Counted from the stretch's first letter, positions 1-5,801 are shown. The stretch: DNA of 5,801 bases from Methanomicrobiales archaeon (GCA_028679035.1 JAJRCL010000134.1:1-5801); one strand, 5' to 3'. Notes: a model not told the origin generated them from the sequence alone. A program made the numbers and translations.

Positions 1-14
1 CGCCGGAGATAGTC

Positions 15-1427
15 ATGAAACGGCAGAAGGCCCTCAATATTATTCTGCTGGTAATCGTCGTCGCCCTTATACTCATCCTTGACATCGATTACAATGCTAT
101 CATGCACCCACCCGGTAATCAGACGCCCTTAATCCTGCCAGGGATTGATTCGTGGCAGCCGCCGGAACACTATGTCACCGTTGCAGCCGCAGACAGCGAG
201 CGTACTTTCCATTCCTTCGCCAATTACATCTGTGACGGCACCAATGACGAGGAGGAGATTAGTGCCGCCATTGCACACCTTCCCTCCGCAGGAGGGGCCG
301 TCATCCTGTCGTCCGGAACCTTTAACCTTTCCGATACAGTGCGCATGCGGGACTCGGTCACACTGAAGGGTGAAGGAGAAAACCGGACGGTCCTGAATTT
401 CCTGACCCCCAATTCGATCAGTACAGCAGGGGCACATAACATTACGCTCCGGGACTTCCAGTTCGGGGGAAAGGGAAGGATCTACATCACCTCTTCCCAT
501 ATCACCCTCGAGCATGTGCGGGCGTACGGCCTGGACAACCTGACTTTGTCGGCATTTCATATCTATGCAACAGATGATGTCATCGAAGATGTTCAGTTCA
601 TTGAGTGTTCTGCAATTGACTGTAACCGATCCGGTTTTGTCCATACCGGGGAAGGGAAAAATGCTCTGATCCGTGATGTCCGGTATGTGCGGTGCAGCGC
701 AGTGAACAACGGACGCTTCTCCCAGTATTATGGAAAAAATGGGGAATATCCTGATTCCTGGAGCTCGGGTTTTGTCGCCGTGGAGAACATTCCTGGGGAA
801 AATATCTATTATGAGGAATGTCTCGCCACCGGAAGCTGGGAAAACGGATTCCACCTGGAACCACCGTCGAGCGGCGGAACGGCGGTCAATATCACTTATA
901 TGCGCTGTACCGCTGCGGACAACGGTCAGAAAGAGTGGACACAGGATCCCCATGCACCGGCATCATGGGGAGCCGGCTTTATGGTCGTGCAGGGAGTGTC
1001 CCTGCAGGACTGCACCGCGGAGCGAAATATCGTCGGTTATTACTGCAACTATGGAGGGGGGAACCTGGCGGGATGTTCGGACGCCGGCTCAAAAACCGGG
1101 TTCCTTATCCTCAAGATCACCCGGGGGCTGACCCTGCAGCATTGTGCATCCCACAATACGACGCAACCGGTGCGTATCTGGACCGGCACCACACGCAATG
1201 TCCTGATCACGGGCATGACCATTTATTCGGCAACGAATCAGGCTCATCCGGGGATCACGATCGAACGGCTCGCTGAAAATCCCACCCTCGTCCGTATCGT
1301 CGATTCAACGATTACGAACTACCGGATCGGGGTGGACAACCGCGCGAGCGGCCGCGTGAATGTAGAAAATGTGCAGGTCCGGGGGTCGATCACCGATTTT
1401 GTCAATTGTAAAATTGTCCGCAATTAG
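15..1427 (+). CDS. Membrane-anchored extracellular right-handed beta-helix protein
   Basis: A 470-residue surface protein. Residues 2-5 are basic and residues 7-23 are strongly hydrophobic with no clear signal-peptidase site, so I read them as an uncleaved signal anchor with the rest outside the cell. After a short Pro-rich stretch, residues about 53-470 form a right-handed beta-helix. The entry motif C73-D74-G75-x-N77-D78, followed by a GG-x-VIL-x-SGTFNL segment (93-105), is typical of Pectate_lyase_3/Beta_helix families. Seven turns each place a Cys after an aromatic or hydrophobic strand (C198, C227, C269, C298, C333, C354, C377). Eight N-x-S/T sequons (N35, N104, N123, N142, N175, N204, N292, N381) suggest N-glycosylation. 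The ATG has GGAG six bases upstream. It is a paralog of the gene at 3499 but lacks its Ig-like tail. Enzymatic activity on a polysaccharide is possible but unproven; a structural or adhesive role is equally open. Confidence 0.88.
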   Translation: MKRQKALNIILLVIVVALILILDIDYNAIMHPPGNQTPLILPGIDSWQPPEHYVTVAAADSERTFHSFANYICDGTNDEEEISAAIAHLPSAGGAVILSSGTFNLSDTVRMRDSVTLKGEGENRTVLNFLTPNSISTAGAHNITLRDFQFGGKGRIYITSSHITLEHVRAYGLDNLTLSAFHIYATDDVIEDVQFIECSAIDCNRSGFVHTGEGKNALIRDVRYVRCSAVNNGRFSQYYGKNGEYPDSWSSGFVAVENIPGENIYYEECLATGSWENGFHLEPPSSGGTAVNITYMRCTAADNGQKEWTQDPHAPASWGAGFMVVQGVSLQDCTAERNIVGYYCNYGGGNLAGCSDAGSKTGFLILKITRGLTLQHCASHNTTQPVRIWTGTTRNVLITGMTIYSATNQAHPGITIERLAENPTLVRIVDSTITNYRIGVDNRASGRVNVENVQVRGSITDFVNCKIVRN

Positions 1428-2212
1428 GAAGGGCGCCGGGGAAACCATTCCCGTACGGACCCCAGCCCGCGGGACAGGGCAGTGATTGCCTGGTACAGGG
1501 GAGAATACACTTTATGATAGGAGTACCGGGTTACGACAACCCCCCCGAAATGCAATTTATAGGCGTTCAGTGTCTGTTTCAACGGATCCTGTTTCACTTC
1601 TGTTTCTGGAAATAATCCTCCCCAATTGAATTCCCTGATTCCTTTTGCCTTCGCATATTTCATCGCTTCCCAATGGAGAAAGGTATTTGCAAATCCTATC
1701 ATACGGGCTTTTTCCTTATCCACCTCCAGGCGACGGGAGGCGCTCACCCAGAGAAGAATGTTGTCGGCATCCTCGAGATAGACGTGCCCGCCGAGGATCT
1801 CTCCCTGGTGTTCGGCAACAAAGAGCGTGCCGTACTTTCGTATCAGGCCTGGTTTCGGGGTTTCAGCGCCGAACATGGAGCGGTATCCCTTATCCCTGAC
1901 GAACCGCTGCTGTATCGCGTAGAACGCATCGTACCCAGCATTAACGCGTACTTCAATGCCCTCCTTTTCAGCCCGCTGGACTGCATAGCGGGTCGATTTG
2001 CGATCCATTCCCTTCCACAGGGCGTCTAAGTCCGGGCGAAGGTCGATTATTGCAGTGGGGGATTCCCTGCGGGAGAATCCTTCCTCGTCGACGCACGCAG
2101 AGCAGAAGGGAAAACGCACCGCGTCCACGCCGGTTACATCCCGGGGACGATCGCTGAAAAACACCGATCGCTGGGTGAACACCAGGATGCGATCATCGAT
2201 TGTCAGGGTCAT
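1424..2212 (-). CDS. FemAB-like / GNAT-fold acyl- or aminoacyltransferase
   Basis: A 262-residue, probably cytoplasmic protein with no signal peptide or membrane segment. It resembles the FemAB/BioF2-like branch of the GNAT fold (Acetyltransf_6 type). Residues 54-89 have the family's I-I-D-L then W-x-x-M/L-x-x-K-x-x-R-Y-x-x-x-x-A-x-x-x-G pattern. Residues 130-155 give paired strands with G141-G142-H143. The late segment N196-W197-G198-G199 and the K-x-x-F-G-G signature (219-224) are both typical. Bacterial relatives add amino acids to peptidoglycan bridges; archaea lack murein, so the acceptor here is unknown and may be a surface polysaccharide, lipid or pseudopeptide (inference). The ATG at 2212 is the only possible in-frame start: a stop lies at 2237-2239, and a GGTG (complement of 2218-2221) sits five bases upstream. 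It follows the GNAT gene on the same strand but has its own candidate promoter. Its stop overlaps that of the convergent beta-helix gene. Confidence 0.85.
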   Translation of the reverse strand: MTLTIDDRILVFTQRSVFFSDRPRDVTGVDAVRFPFCSACVDEEGFSRRESPTAIIDLRPDLDALWKGMDRKSTRYAVQRAEKEGIEVRVNAGYDAFYAIQQRFVRDKGYRSMFGAETPKPGLIRKYGTLFVAEHQGEILGGHVYLEDADNILLWVSASRRLEVDKEKARMIGFANTFLHWEAMKYAKAKGIREFNWGGLFPETEVKQDPLKQTLNAYKLHFGGVVVTRYSYHKVYSPLYQAITALSRGLGSVREWFPRRPS

Positions 2213-2265
2213 GGACGCACCAGCAGAAAGATGTGGTTAAACATCGGTATCCTGTTTCTTTCTTC

Positions 2266-2280
2266 TTATATATCTTTCAG
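2266..2280 (-). promoter_or_regulatory. Candidate archaeal promoter (BRE + TATA box) for the FemAB-like gene
   Basis: Read on the minus strand, the sequence is CTGAAAG followed by ATATATAA, a good match to an archaeal purine-rich BRE plus TATA box. The TATA centre near 2270 predicts transcription start around 2243-2246, leaving a leader of about 31-34 bases before the ATG at 2212. The BRE part overlaps the TGA stop (2277-2279) of the upstream GNAT gene. The FemAB-like gene may therefore be transcribed on its own as well as by read-through. Confidence 0.5.
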
Positions 2281-2993
2281 GGAGTACGGGCGTGGGTTTT
2301 TCCGGGCGTTTCCGTTACGGGAAGAATGTGTTCCCTGCGACGTTTCCACCACCCGATACGGGTATAGGAAATCACCTTCACCGCCCGGAAGCCCTGGCCG
2401 GAAACCATGCGGTTCGAAGGTACATTCGCAATATCCACGAAACAGCTCACACGGGAATAATGCCGATCTGCTAAATACGAACAGGTCGCAGCAAAAAGTC
2501 TTCTCCCGATGGCATGGCCGCGTAATTCCGGTACAATCCGCATGGTATGCAATTCAGCCTCCCGATCTTTGAGAACCTGTATCTCTTCGAGATCCGAATC
2601 ATACCGGTTTCCCGTGAGGGTGATCCAGATATACCCGACAGCCTGCTCTTTCCGGTACGCTACCACGCACACTTCCCCCTCTGCAAGCCACTGCTGGATC
2701 TCCCTGCACCATTTTTTGGTCCTTTTCCTGTAGATCCAGGGTATCAGGCGGGAAACGAACGCTGTTCCGCTTCCCCCCACCATGGTATCTCCGCAAAGCG
2801 AAGCAGGAGCATCATCCTTGGAATAAACGGCGATGGACAGGTCGCCATAATCAGGGAGGGTGGCCATTTCTCCCGGGACGGCTTCATACCGAAAGACCTG
2901 GACATCCCTGATACCAAGCGGATATGCAAGGTACCGCAACCGGAACATGAGAGAGTCGAAATGCCGGGATTTAAGACGAGTGAAGGGAGTCAT
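2277..2993 (-). CDS. GNAT family N-acetyltransferase
   Basis: A 238-residue soluble protein. The C-terminal half is a recognisable GNAT domain. A central strand, V-G-Y-I-W-I-T-L (119-126), is followed by the acceptor-side strand E147-L-H-T-M-R-I-V. The acetyl-CoA pyrophosphate loop is R158-G159-H160-A161-I162-G163, with Ala in place of the first loop Gly. The usual motif B then appears as N190-x-P-S-N-R and G201-F202. Residues 1-75 match nothing I recognise and may be a divergent first GNAT half or substrate-specific region. The Lys/Arg-rich tail (217-238) is probably disordered. The acetyl acceptor cannot be read from the sequence. Location next to a FemAB-like gene and between two surface-protein genes suggests envelope sugar or peptide modification (inference). 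The start at 2993 is preceded by an in-frame TAA 12 bases upstream (complement of 3003-3005). A weak GGCGGTAAT-like ribosome site lies before it; Met16 is the next option. Confidence 0.85.
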   Translation of the reverse strand: MTPFTRLKSRHFDSLMFRLRYLAYPLGIRDVQVFRYEAVPGEMATLPDYGDLSIAVYSKDDAPASLCGDTMVGGSGTAFVSRLIPWIYRKRTKKWCREIQQWLAEGEVCVVAYRKEQAVGYIWITLTGNRYDSDLEEIQVLKDREAELHTMRIVPELRGHAIGRRLFAATCSYLADRHYSRVSCFVDIANVPSNRMVSGQGFRAVKVISYTRIGWWKRRREHILPVTETPGKTHARTP

Positions 2994-3038
2994 CTGAATG
3001 GATTACCGCCGTATTTGCCATAACATTGGAGCATTCCG

Positions 3039-3054
3039 CATTAATCCTTTTTCC
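3039..3054 (-). promoter_or_regulatory. Weak candidate promoter for the GNAT gene
   Basis: On the minus strand, a purine-rich GGAAAAAGG runs into ATTAATG. This could act as BRE plus a poor TATA box, with transcription starting near 3016-3020 and a leader of about 25 bases. The TATA part is far from consensus, so this is only the best candidate in the upstream region. Confidence 0.2.
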
Positions 3055-3120
3055 CCCTGCTGATAAGGTCATTCCTTGCCCGATTCCGCTCACATTGGAC
3101 CCGGGATGTGCCACGCAGAA

Positions 3121-3141
3121 CGATATTACCAAAGAATATCG
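3121..3141. repeat. Short perfect inverted repeat, 7-bp arms, 7-base loop
   Basis: CGATATT at 3121-3127 is the exact reverse complement of AATATCG at 3135-3141, with loop ACCAAAG. It lies in the middle of the divergent intergenic region. It could be a small operator or chance; no T-run follows on either strand, so it is not a terminator by itself. Confidence 0.35.
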
Positions 3142-3321
3142 ACGAAAGAAAGTGGAGGAACACAGGGAGATCTCCTGTAGAGAAAATTAGATCCACAATA
3201 AGATATCTAATTAATATTTAAATGATATGCTTTAATTAAAATTCGTGATAATTCAATATTATACTATTTAGACGATATTTATTATTTTATTAAATAAATA
3301 AAGGATTTAAGGCGGTTTTCT

Positions 3322-3339
3322 ATCTATAGATCATCTATA
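3322..3339 (+). repeat. Direct repeat ATCTATA, two copies 11 bp apart
   Basis: ATCTATA occurs at 3322-3328 and 3333-3339, a period of one DNA helical turn. The first copy is also part of the palindrome TCTATAGA (3323-3330), and the second overlaps the candidate TATA box. The phasing would suit a regulator bound on one face of the promoter, but the region is AT-rich and chance cannot be excluded. Confidence 0.3.
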
Positions 3340-3344
3340 AAAAA
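3336..3344 (+). promoter_or_regulatory. Candidate TATA box for the secreted beta-helix gene
   Basis: TATAAAAAA is the best TATA-like element close to the GC-rich leader. It would place the transcription start near 3362-3368, giving a leader of about 130 bases that begins just before the inverted repeat at 3372. No strong BRE is visible and several other AT-rich elements upstream could serve instead. Confidence 0.35.
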
Positions 3345-3371
3345 CATTTTTCGAAAATTCAGTGTGCAGGC

Positions 3372-3429
3372 TCCCGGGATTGGTACAGGTTTGCGAGCCG
3401 TCGACCACTTGTGCCATGCAATCCCGGGA
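3372..3429 (+). repeat. Long inverted repeat / predicted leader stem-loop upstream of the beta-helix gene
   Basis: TCCCGGGATTG (3372-3382) and CAATCCCGGGA (3419-3429) are perfect 11-base complements. Inside them, 3382-3390 can also pair with 3407-3415 (nine pairs including two G-U) if a few bases at 3416-3419 bulge, leaving a loop of about 16 bases. The structure ends about 70 bases before the start codon and falls within the predicted transcript leader. It is not followed by a T-run, so it is not a typical terminator. It may be a structured 5' leader, an RNA-stability element or a protein-binding dyad; it matches no riboswitch I know. Confidence 0.55.
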
Positions 3430-3482
3430 ACTGACGTGGGATGACCAGCACGCTGGCATCTTGCAGGAACACACGCCAATCA

Positions 3483-3488
3483 GAGGTG
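3483..3488 (+). promoter_or_regulatory. Ribosome binding site that decides the start at 3499
   Basis: GAGGTG is a strong Shine-Dalgarno sequence. It ends one base before the ATG at 3490, too close to be used with it, but ten bases before the in-frame ATG at 3499. The second Met is therefore the more likely start, giving a protein three residues shorter. Confidence 0.6.
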
Positions 3489-3498
3489 AATGAAACGC

Positions 3499-5493
3499 AT
3501 GGCACAACATGAATGGTATCAGAAGAACACACTGAAATTTCTCTTAATAGGGCTGATTTTTTTCTGCCTTGTGCAGGCGGTGGGAGCAGCGACAATCGTC
3601 GCCGCAAAAGACAGCTCCTCGACTTGGAAAGCGCAGGCAAAATACATTTGCGATGGGGTTAATGACCAGGTCGAGATCAATGCGGCTCTCTCAGCACTGC
3701 CGTCGGGAGGCACCGTAATTCTCGCCAGTGGGAAATTTAATCTCGCATCGCCGGTCCGCCCCAAAAGCCATACAACACTCGAGGGGCAGGGAAAGGATGC
3801 AACGATCCTGAATTTTGTAAGCGAGGATTCGGTTAGTCTCGGCAATTCAGGGTACATTACGATTTCAGATTTCCAGATCACGGGCAAGGGACGGGTTTAC
3901 ATCACCAGCTCCCACAATGTTCTCACGAATATCAAGGTATATAATGTCGATAACTCGAAAGCATCCGCATTCCACATCTATGCGTATTACACCGTCGTCC
4001 AGGACGTGGAGTTCAACGGCTGTGAGGCAATTGACGTGGATCGCAGCGGGTTCCTCCATACCGGAACAGGGTCCACAAGTAAGACAAGCAACATCCGTTA
4101 TAACAACTGCCGGGCAATCAACTGCGGGCGGTATGGTCAGTACTACGGGGAGAACCATGAATATCCGGATGCCTGGTGCACCGGGTTCGTCCCGGTGGAG
4201 AATATTGATGGTGAGAATATTATCTACACCAACTGTGAAGCCAGCGGTTCCTGGGAAAATGGATTTCACTGCGAGCCCCCGCGAAACGGCGGCGATGCGA
4301 TCAATATCCAGTACATCAACTGCATTGCGCGCAACAATGGGCAGAAAGAACTGACAAACTCCGCATACGCTCCCTGCAGCTGGGGCGGCGGCTTCGTCGT
4401 TGTTAAGGGAAATTACCTGAAGAATTGTGTCGCAGAGAACAATCTCGTCGGGTATTACGTGAATAACCAGGGAGCGGAACTCGTCGGATGCATCGACCGC
4501 GGTTCGCGAACCGGTTACCTGCTCCTTCTCATCAGTGAGGGAGTGAAGATGACCGGGTGCTCGGCAATCGGGTCAACACAACCGGTGAATATCTGGACGG
4601 GCAGCACGAAAAATATCGTGATTGACGACATAGAGATTTCCTCGTCCACAGCAAAGAGCACCCCGGGTATCCTGATTTCCTCAACGGCTGCAACTCCATC
4701 CGGAGTTCTTGTGAAAAATTCGGTGATTAAAGGATACAAATACGGTGTGCAGAATAAAGCCTCGTCCAAGGGTCTTACCCAGGTCTATAATGTCGCAGTG
4801 CAGGACGCGACCACGGATTTCATCGGCTGCAAGATACTGAGCCAGAGTACTGCATCGACGAGTACCAGCACGACGACACAGACGACAACCCCCGCCCTGA
4901 CCACCACCTCGCCTAATGGTGGGGAGAGCTGGGCTCGCGGAACGACACCGCACATTACGTGGACGTCCAGCGGGAGCGTGGGGTCGTACGTGAAGATCGA
5001 ACTTTTGAAAGCGGGGGTCGTGAACAAGGTGATCACATCAAGCACCGCGAATGACGGGAGTTACAGCAGCTGGGCGATTCCCACAACCCAGACCACGGGA
5101 AGCGACTACAAGATCCGCATCACAAGCACCAGCAATTCCGCCTATGCTGATTCGAGCAACGCATACTTCTCGATTACCAGCGGAAGTACGACCACTGCGA
5201 CCGGGCTTATTACCGTTACGGACCCCAATGGAGGGGAAAGCTATGCCCGCGGAACAACCCAGCGGATTACCTGGACTTCCAGCGGAAGCGTGGGGTCGAA
5301 CGTAAAGATCGAACTTTTGAAAGCAGGGGTCGTGAACAGGATAATCACATCAAGCACCGCAAATGACGGGAGTTACAGCTACTGGGATATTTCTTCATCC
5401 CAGACCACAGGGAGCGATTACAAGATCCGCATCTCGAGTACAACGAACGGGGCGTGCACGGATTCAAGCGGGGCCAATTTTGCAATTCGTTGA
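3499..5493 (+). CDS. Secreted right-handed beta-helix protein with two C-terminal KNH/Kre9-type Ig-like domains
   Basis: Residue numbers count from the in-frame ATG at 3490; subtract three for the start preferred here on ribosome-site spacing. Residues 16-33 form a Sec signal peptide with probable cleavage after V31-G32-A33. Residues 34-449 are a beta-helix opening with C54-D55-G56-x-N58-D59 and carrying a cysteine ladder (C178, C207, C249, C278, C313, C334, C357). Residues 451-473 are a Ser/Thr-rich, probably O-glycosylated linker. Two 88-residue Ig-like repeats follow (475-562 and 579-666), each with the P-N-G-G-E-S then G-T-T-x-x-I-T-W then V-K-I-E-L pattern of the Kre9/KNH family. The protein ends after the second repeat with no membrane anchor or sorting tail, so retention at the surface would rely on binding. 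It is a paralog of the gene at 15-1427: 37 of 52 residues match between residues 213 and 264. No N-glycosylation sequon is present. Its role may be polysaccharide binding or cleavage, or adhesion; unproven. Confidence 0.88.
   Translation: MAQHEWYQKNTLKFLLIGLIFFCLVQAVGAATIVAAKDSSSTWKAQAKYICDGVNDQVEINAALSALPSGGTVILASGKFNLASPVRPKSHTTLEGQGKDATILNFVSEDSVSLGNSGYITISDFQITGKGRVYITSSHNVLTNIKVYNVDNSKASAFHIYAYYTVVQDVEFNGCEAIDVDRSGFLHTGTGSTSKTSNIRYNNCRAINCGRYGQYYGENHEYPDAWCTGFVPVENIDGENIIYTNCEASGSWENGFHCEPPRNGGDAINIQYINCIARNNGQKELTNSAYAPCSWGGGFVVVKGNYLKNCVAENNLVGYYVNNQGAELVGCIDRGSRTGYLLLLISEGVKMTGCSAIGSTQPVNIWTGSTKNIVIDDIEISSSTAKSTPGILISSTAATPSGVLVKNSVIKGYKYGVQNKASSKGLTQVYNVAVQDATTDFIGCKILSQSTASTSTSTTTQTTTPALTTTSPNGGESWARGTTPHITWTSSGSVGSYVKIELLKAGVVNKVITSSTANDGSYSSWAIPTTQTTGSDYKIRITSTSNSAYADSSNAYFSITSGSTTTATGLITVTDPNGGESYARGTTQRITWTSSGSVGSNVKIELLKAGVVNRIITSSTANDGSYSYWDISSSQTTGSDYKIRISSTTNGACTDSSGANFAIR
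4912..5487 (+). repeat. Tandem duplication of the Ig-like domain, 312-bp period
   Basis: Units at 4912-5175 and 5224-5487 encode 88 residues each, identical at 69 positions by my count, with no gaps. Long stretches are identical at the DNA level, for example AAGATCGAACTTTTGAAAGC. Silent changes elsewhere show the duplication is not brand new. The linker between units is a short Ser/Thr-rich segment. Confidence 0.85.
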
Positions 5494-5510
5494 GCCCAAA
5501 GAAACCCAAC

Positions 5511-5516
5511 TTTTTT
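5511..5516 (+). terminator. Oligo-T transcription terminator after the beta-helix gene
   Basis: Six consecutive T residues begin 17 bases after the stop codon. Archaeal RNA polymerase stops at such non-template-strand T-runs without needing a hairpin, so this is a plausible end for the transcript of the gene at 3499. Confidence 0.5.
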
Positions 5517-5563
5517 CTCCGGATGCGCAGGTATTGATCCACACAATAACAGAGCTATCCGGA

Positions 5564-5756
5564 ATGAGTTTTACCGGTGACGGAATTTTCAGGGAGCCCC
5601 GTTCCCTGACGATACACGGGGGAGATTGGAATCCGTCTCTGCGCTCCGGTGACCGCCACCGGTGGGGATTGTGTCGTTATTGCGAACAATCTGCCGAAAA
5701 TCACAGGCTTTATGCCATTCGAGATCAGTGTTTCCGGACATTCATATGATCCTTGA
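5564..5756 (+). pseudogene. Possible frameshifted remnant of a small secreted-protein domain
   Basis: From ATG 5564 one frame reads a beta-sandwich-like segment ending in T-I-H-G-G-D-W-N (codons to about 5630). After about 5631 that frame becomes Arg/Cys-rich and unlikely. The frame whose codons begin at multiples of three instead reads a protein-like V-T-A-T-G-G-D-C-V-V-I-A-N-N, then F-E-I-S-V-S-G-H-S-Y-D-P, before TGA at 5754-5756. One insertion or deletion near 5630-5645 would join the two into a compact domain with alternating hydrophobic residues, as in archaeal cell-surface modules. I cannot name the family, no ribosome site precedes it, and both halves are short enough to be chance. 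Confidence 0.25.
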
Positions 5757-5801
5757 AGTGCACCTGTCAAACCGGTACTGCCCCTGGAGGAGAATCGCTG
5801 C

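Larger units (their letters stand above)
2994..3489. other. Divergent intergenic region with an AT-rich promoter island
   Basis: These 496 bases separate the leftward GNAT gene from the rightward beta-helix gene, and I see no convincing protein or RNA gene in them. About 2994-3180 has ordinary composition. About 3180-3360 is extremely AT-rich: I count 13 G or C in 3201-3300, with palindromes such as TTTAATTAAA at 3231-3240. From 3361 the GC content rises again into a long inverted repeat just before the gene. The AT block is a plausible promoter and nucleosome/TBP-access region for the gene at 3499. Confidence 0.7.
5494..5801. other. Right-end region without an intact gene
   Basis: Apart from the T-run at 5511-5516 and the possible broken domain at 5564-5756, I see no convincing feature. 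A frame starting with ATG at 5746 stays open to the window edge, but it has no ribosome site and only 18 codons are visible, so it cannot be called. Confidence 0.5.

Noticed and set aside
129..953. Long minus-strand open frame of 274 codons opposite the first beta-helix gene
   Set aside because: It lies wholly inside a plus-strand gene whose protein has a clear paralog in this window. Its translation shows no domain and is rich in Cys, Arg and Pro as expected of antisense reading. A similar but shorter antisense frame appears at the same place in the paralog (3865-4269), which is a by-product of shared codons.
2547..3023. Plus-strand open frame of 158 codons across the GNAT gene
   Set aside because: The opposite strand encodes a recognisable GNAT with the acetyl-CoA loop and motif B; the plus-strand frame has no domain and no ribosome site.
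3162..3178. Near-palindrome centred on GGAGATCTCC
   Set aside because: Self-complementary with no loop apart from one bulged G; too short and uncorroborated to call an operator or an attachment site.
3180..3360. AT-rich block considered as a replication origin or CRISPR leader
   Set aside because: No origin recognition box-like repeats, no neighbouring Cdc6/Orc gene, and no spaced identical repeats; promoter island is the simpler reading.
3490..5493. Lipobox reading of the second beta-helix signal peptide at Cys26
   Set aside because: The residues before the Cys are I-F-F, which do not fit a lipobox, and a standard V-G-A cleavage site follows at 31-33.
5363..5749. Plus-strand open frame of 128 codons running past the end of the beta-helix gene
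   Set aside because: Its first third overlaps the second Ig-like repeat in the wrong frame and its end is Arg/Cys-rich. Only its middle part was kept, as half of a possible broken domain.
5555..5770. Minus-strand open frame of 71 codons at the right end
   Set aside because: No recognisable motif, no TATA element, and it lies opposite the better plus-strand remnant.

Overview
The window looks like part of a methanogenic archaeon's chromosome, most likely of the Methanomicrobiales (inference; no marker gene is present). The grounds are secreted right-handed beta-helix proteins, tandem Kre9/KNH-type Ig-like domains behind a Ser/Thr linker, archaeal TATA-type promoter sequences, GGTG-type ribosome binding sites, an oligo-T stop signal, and moderately GC-rich genes beside a very AT-rich promoter island. 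I see no rRNA, tRNA, CRISPR array, transposase or integrase.

Layout. Positions 15-1427 (+) encode a membrane-anchored extracellular beta-helix protein. It meets tail to tail, with a 4-base overlap of the stop codons, a FemAB/GNAT-fold acyltransferase at 1424-2212 (-). Upstream of that on the same strand is a GNAT N-acetyltransferase at 2277-2993 (-); 64 bases separate the two and hold a good candidate promoter. A 500-base intergenic region follows, with an AT-rich block (about 3180-3360) and a strong long-stem inverted repeat (3372-3429) in the probable leader of the next gene. Positions 3499-5493 (+) encode a secreted paralog of the first beta-helix protein that carries two extra Ig-like domains. 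The last 308 bases hold a T-run terminator and a possible frameshifted remnant of a small secreted-protein domain.

How the genes relate. The two beta-helix proteins are clear paralogs: one ladder of seven cysteines has identical spacing in both, and three histidines and several loop motifs are shared. They flank two acyl/aminoacyl-transferase-type genes on the opposite strand. This suggests a cell-surface locus where envelope proteins and envelope-modifying enzymes lie together, but no pathway can be named from the sequence. The paralogs differ sharply in predicted glycosylation: eight N-glycosylation sequons in the first, none in the second, which instead has a Ser/Thr-rich linker. I did not find convincing evidence of a new defence, mobile or regulatory system; the most unusual items are the paralog pair and the structured leader.
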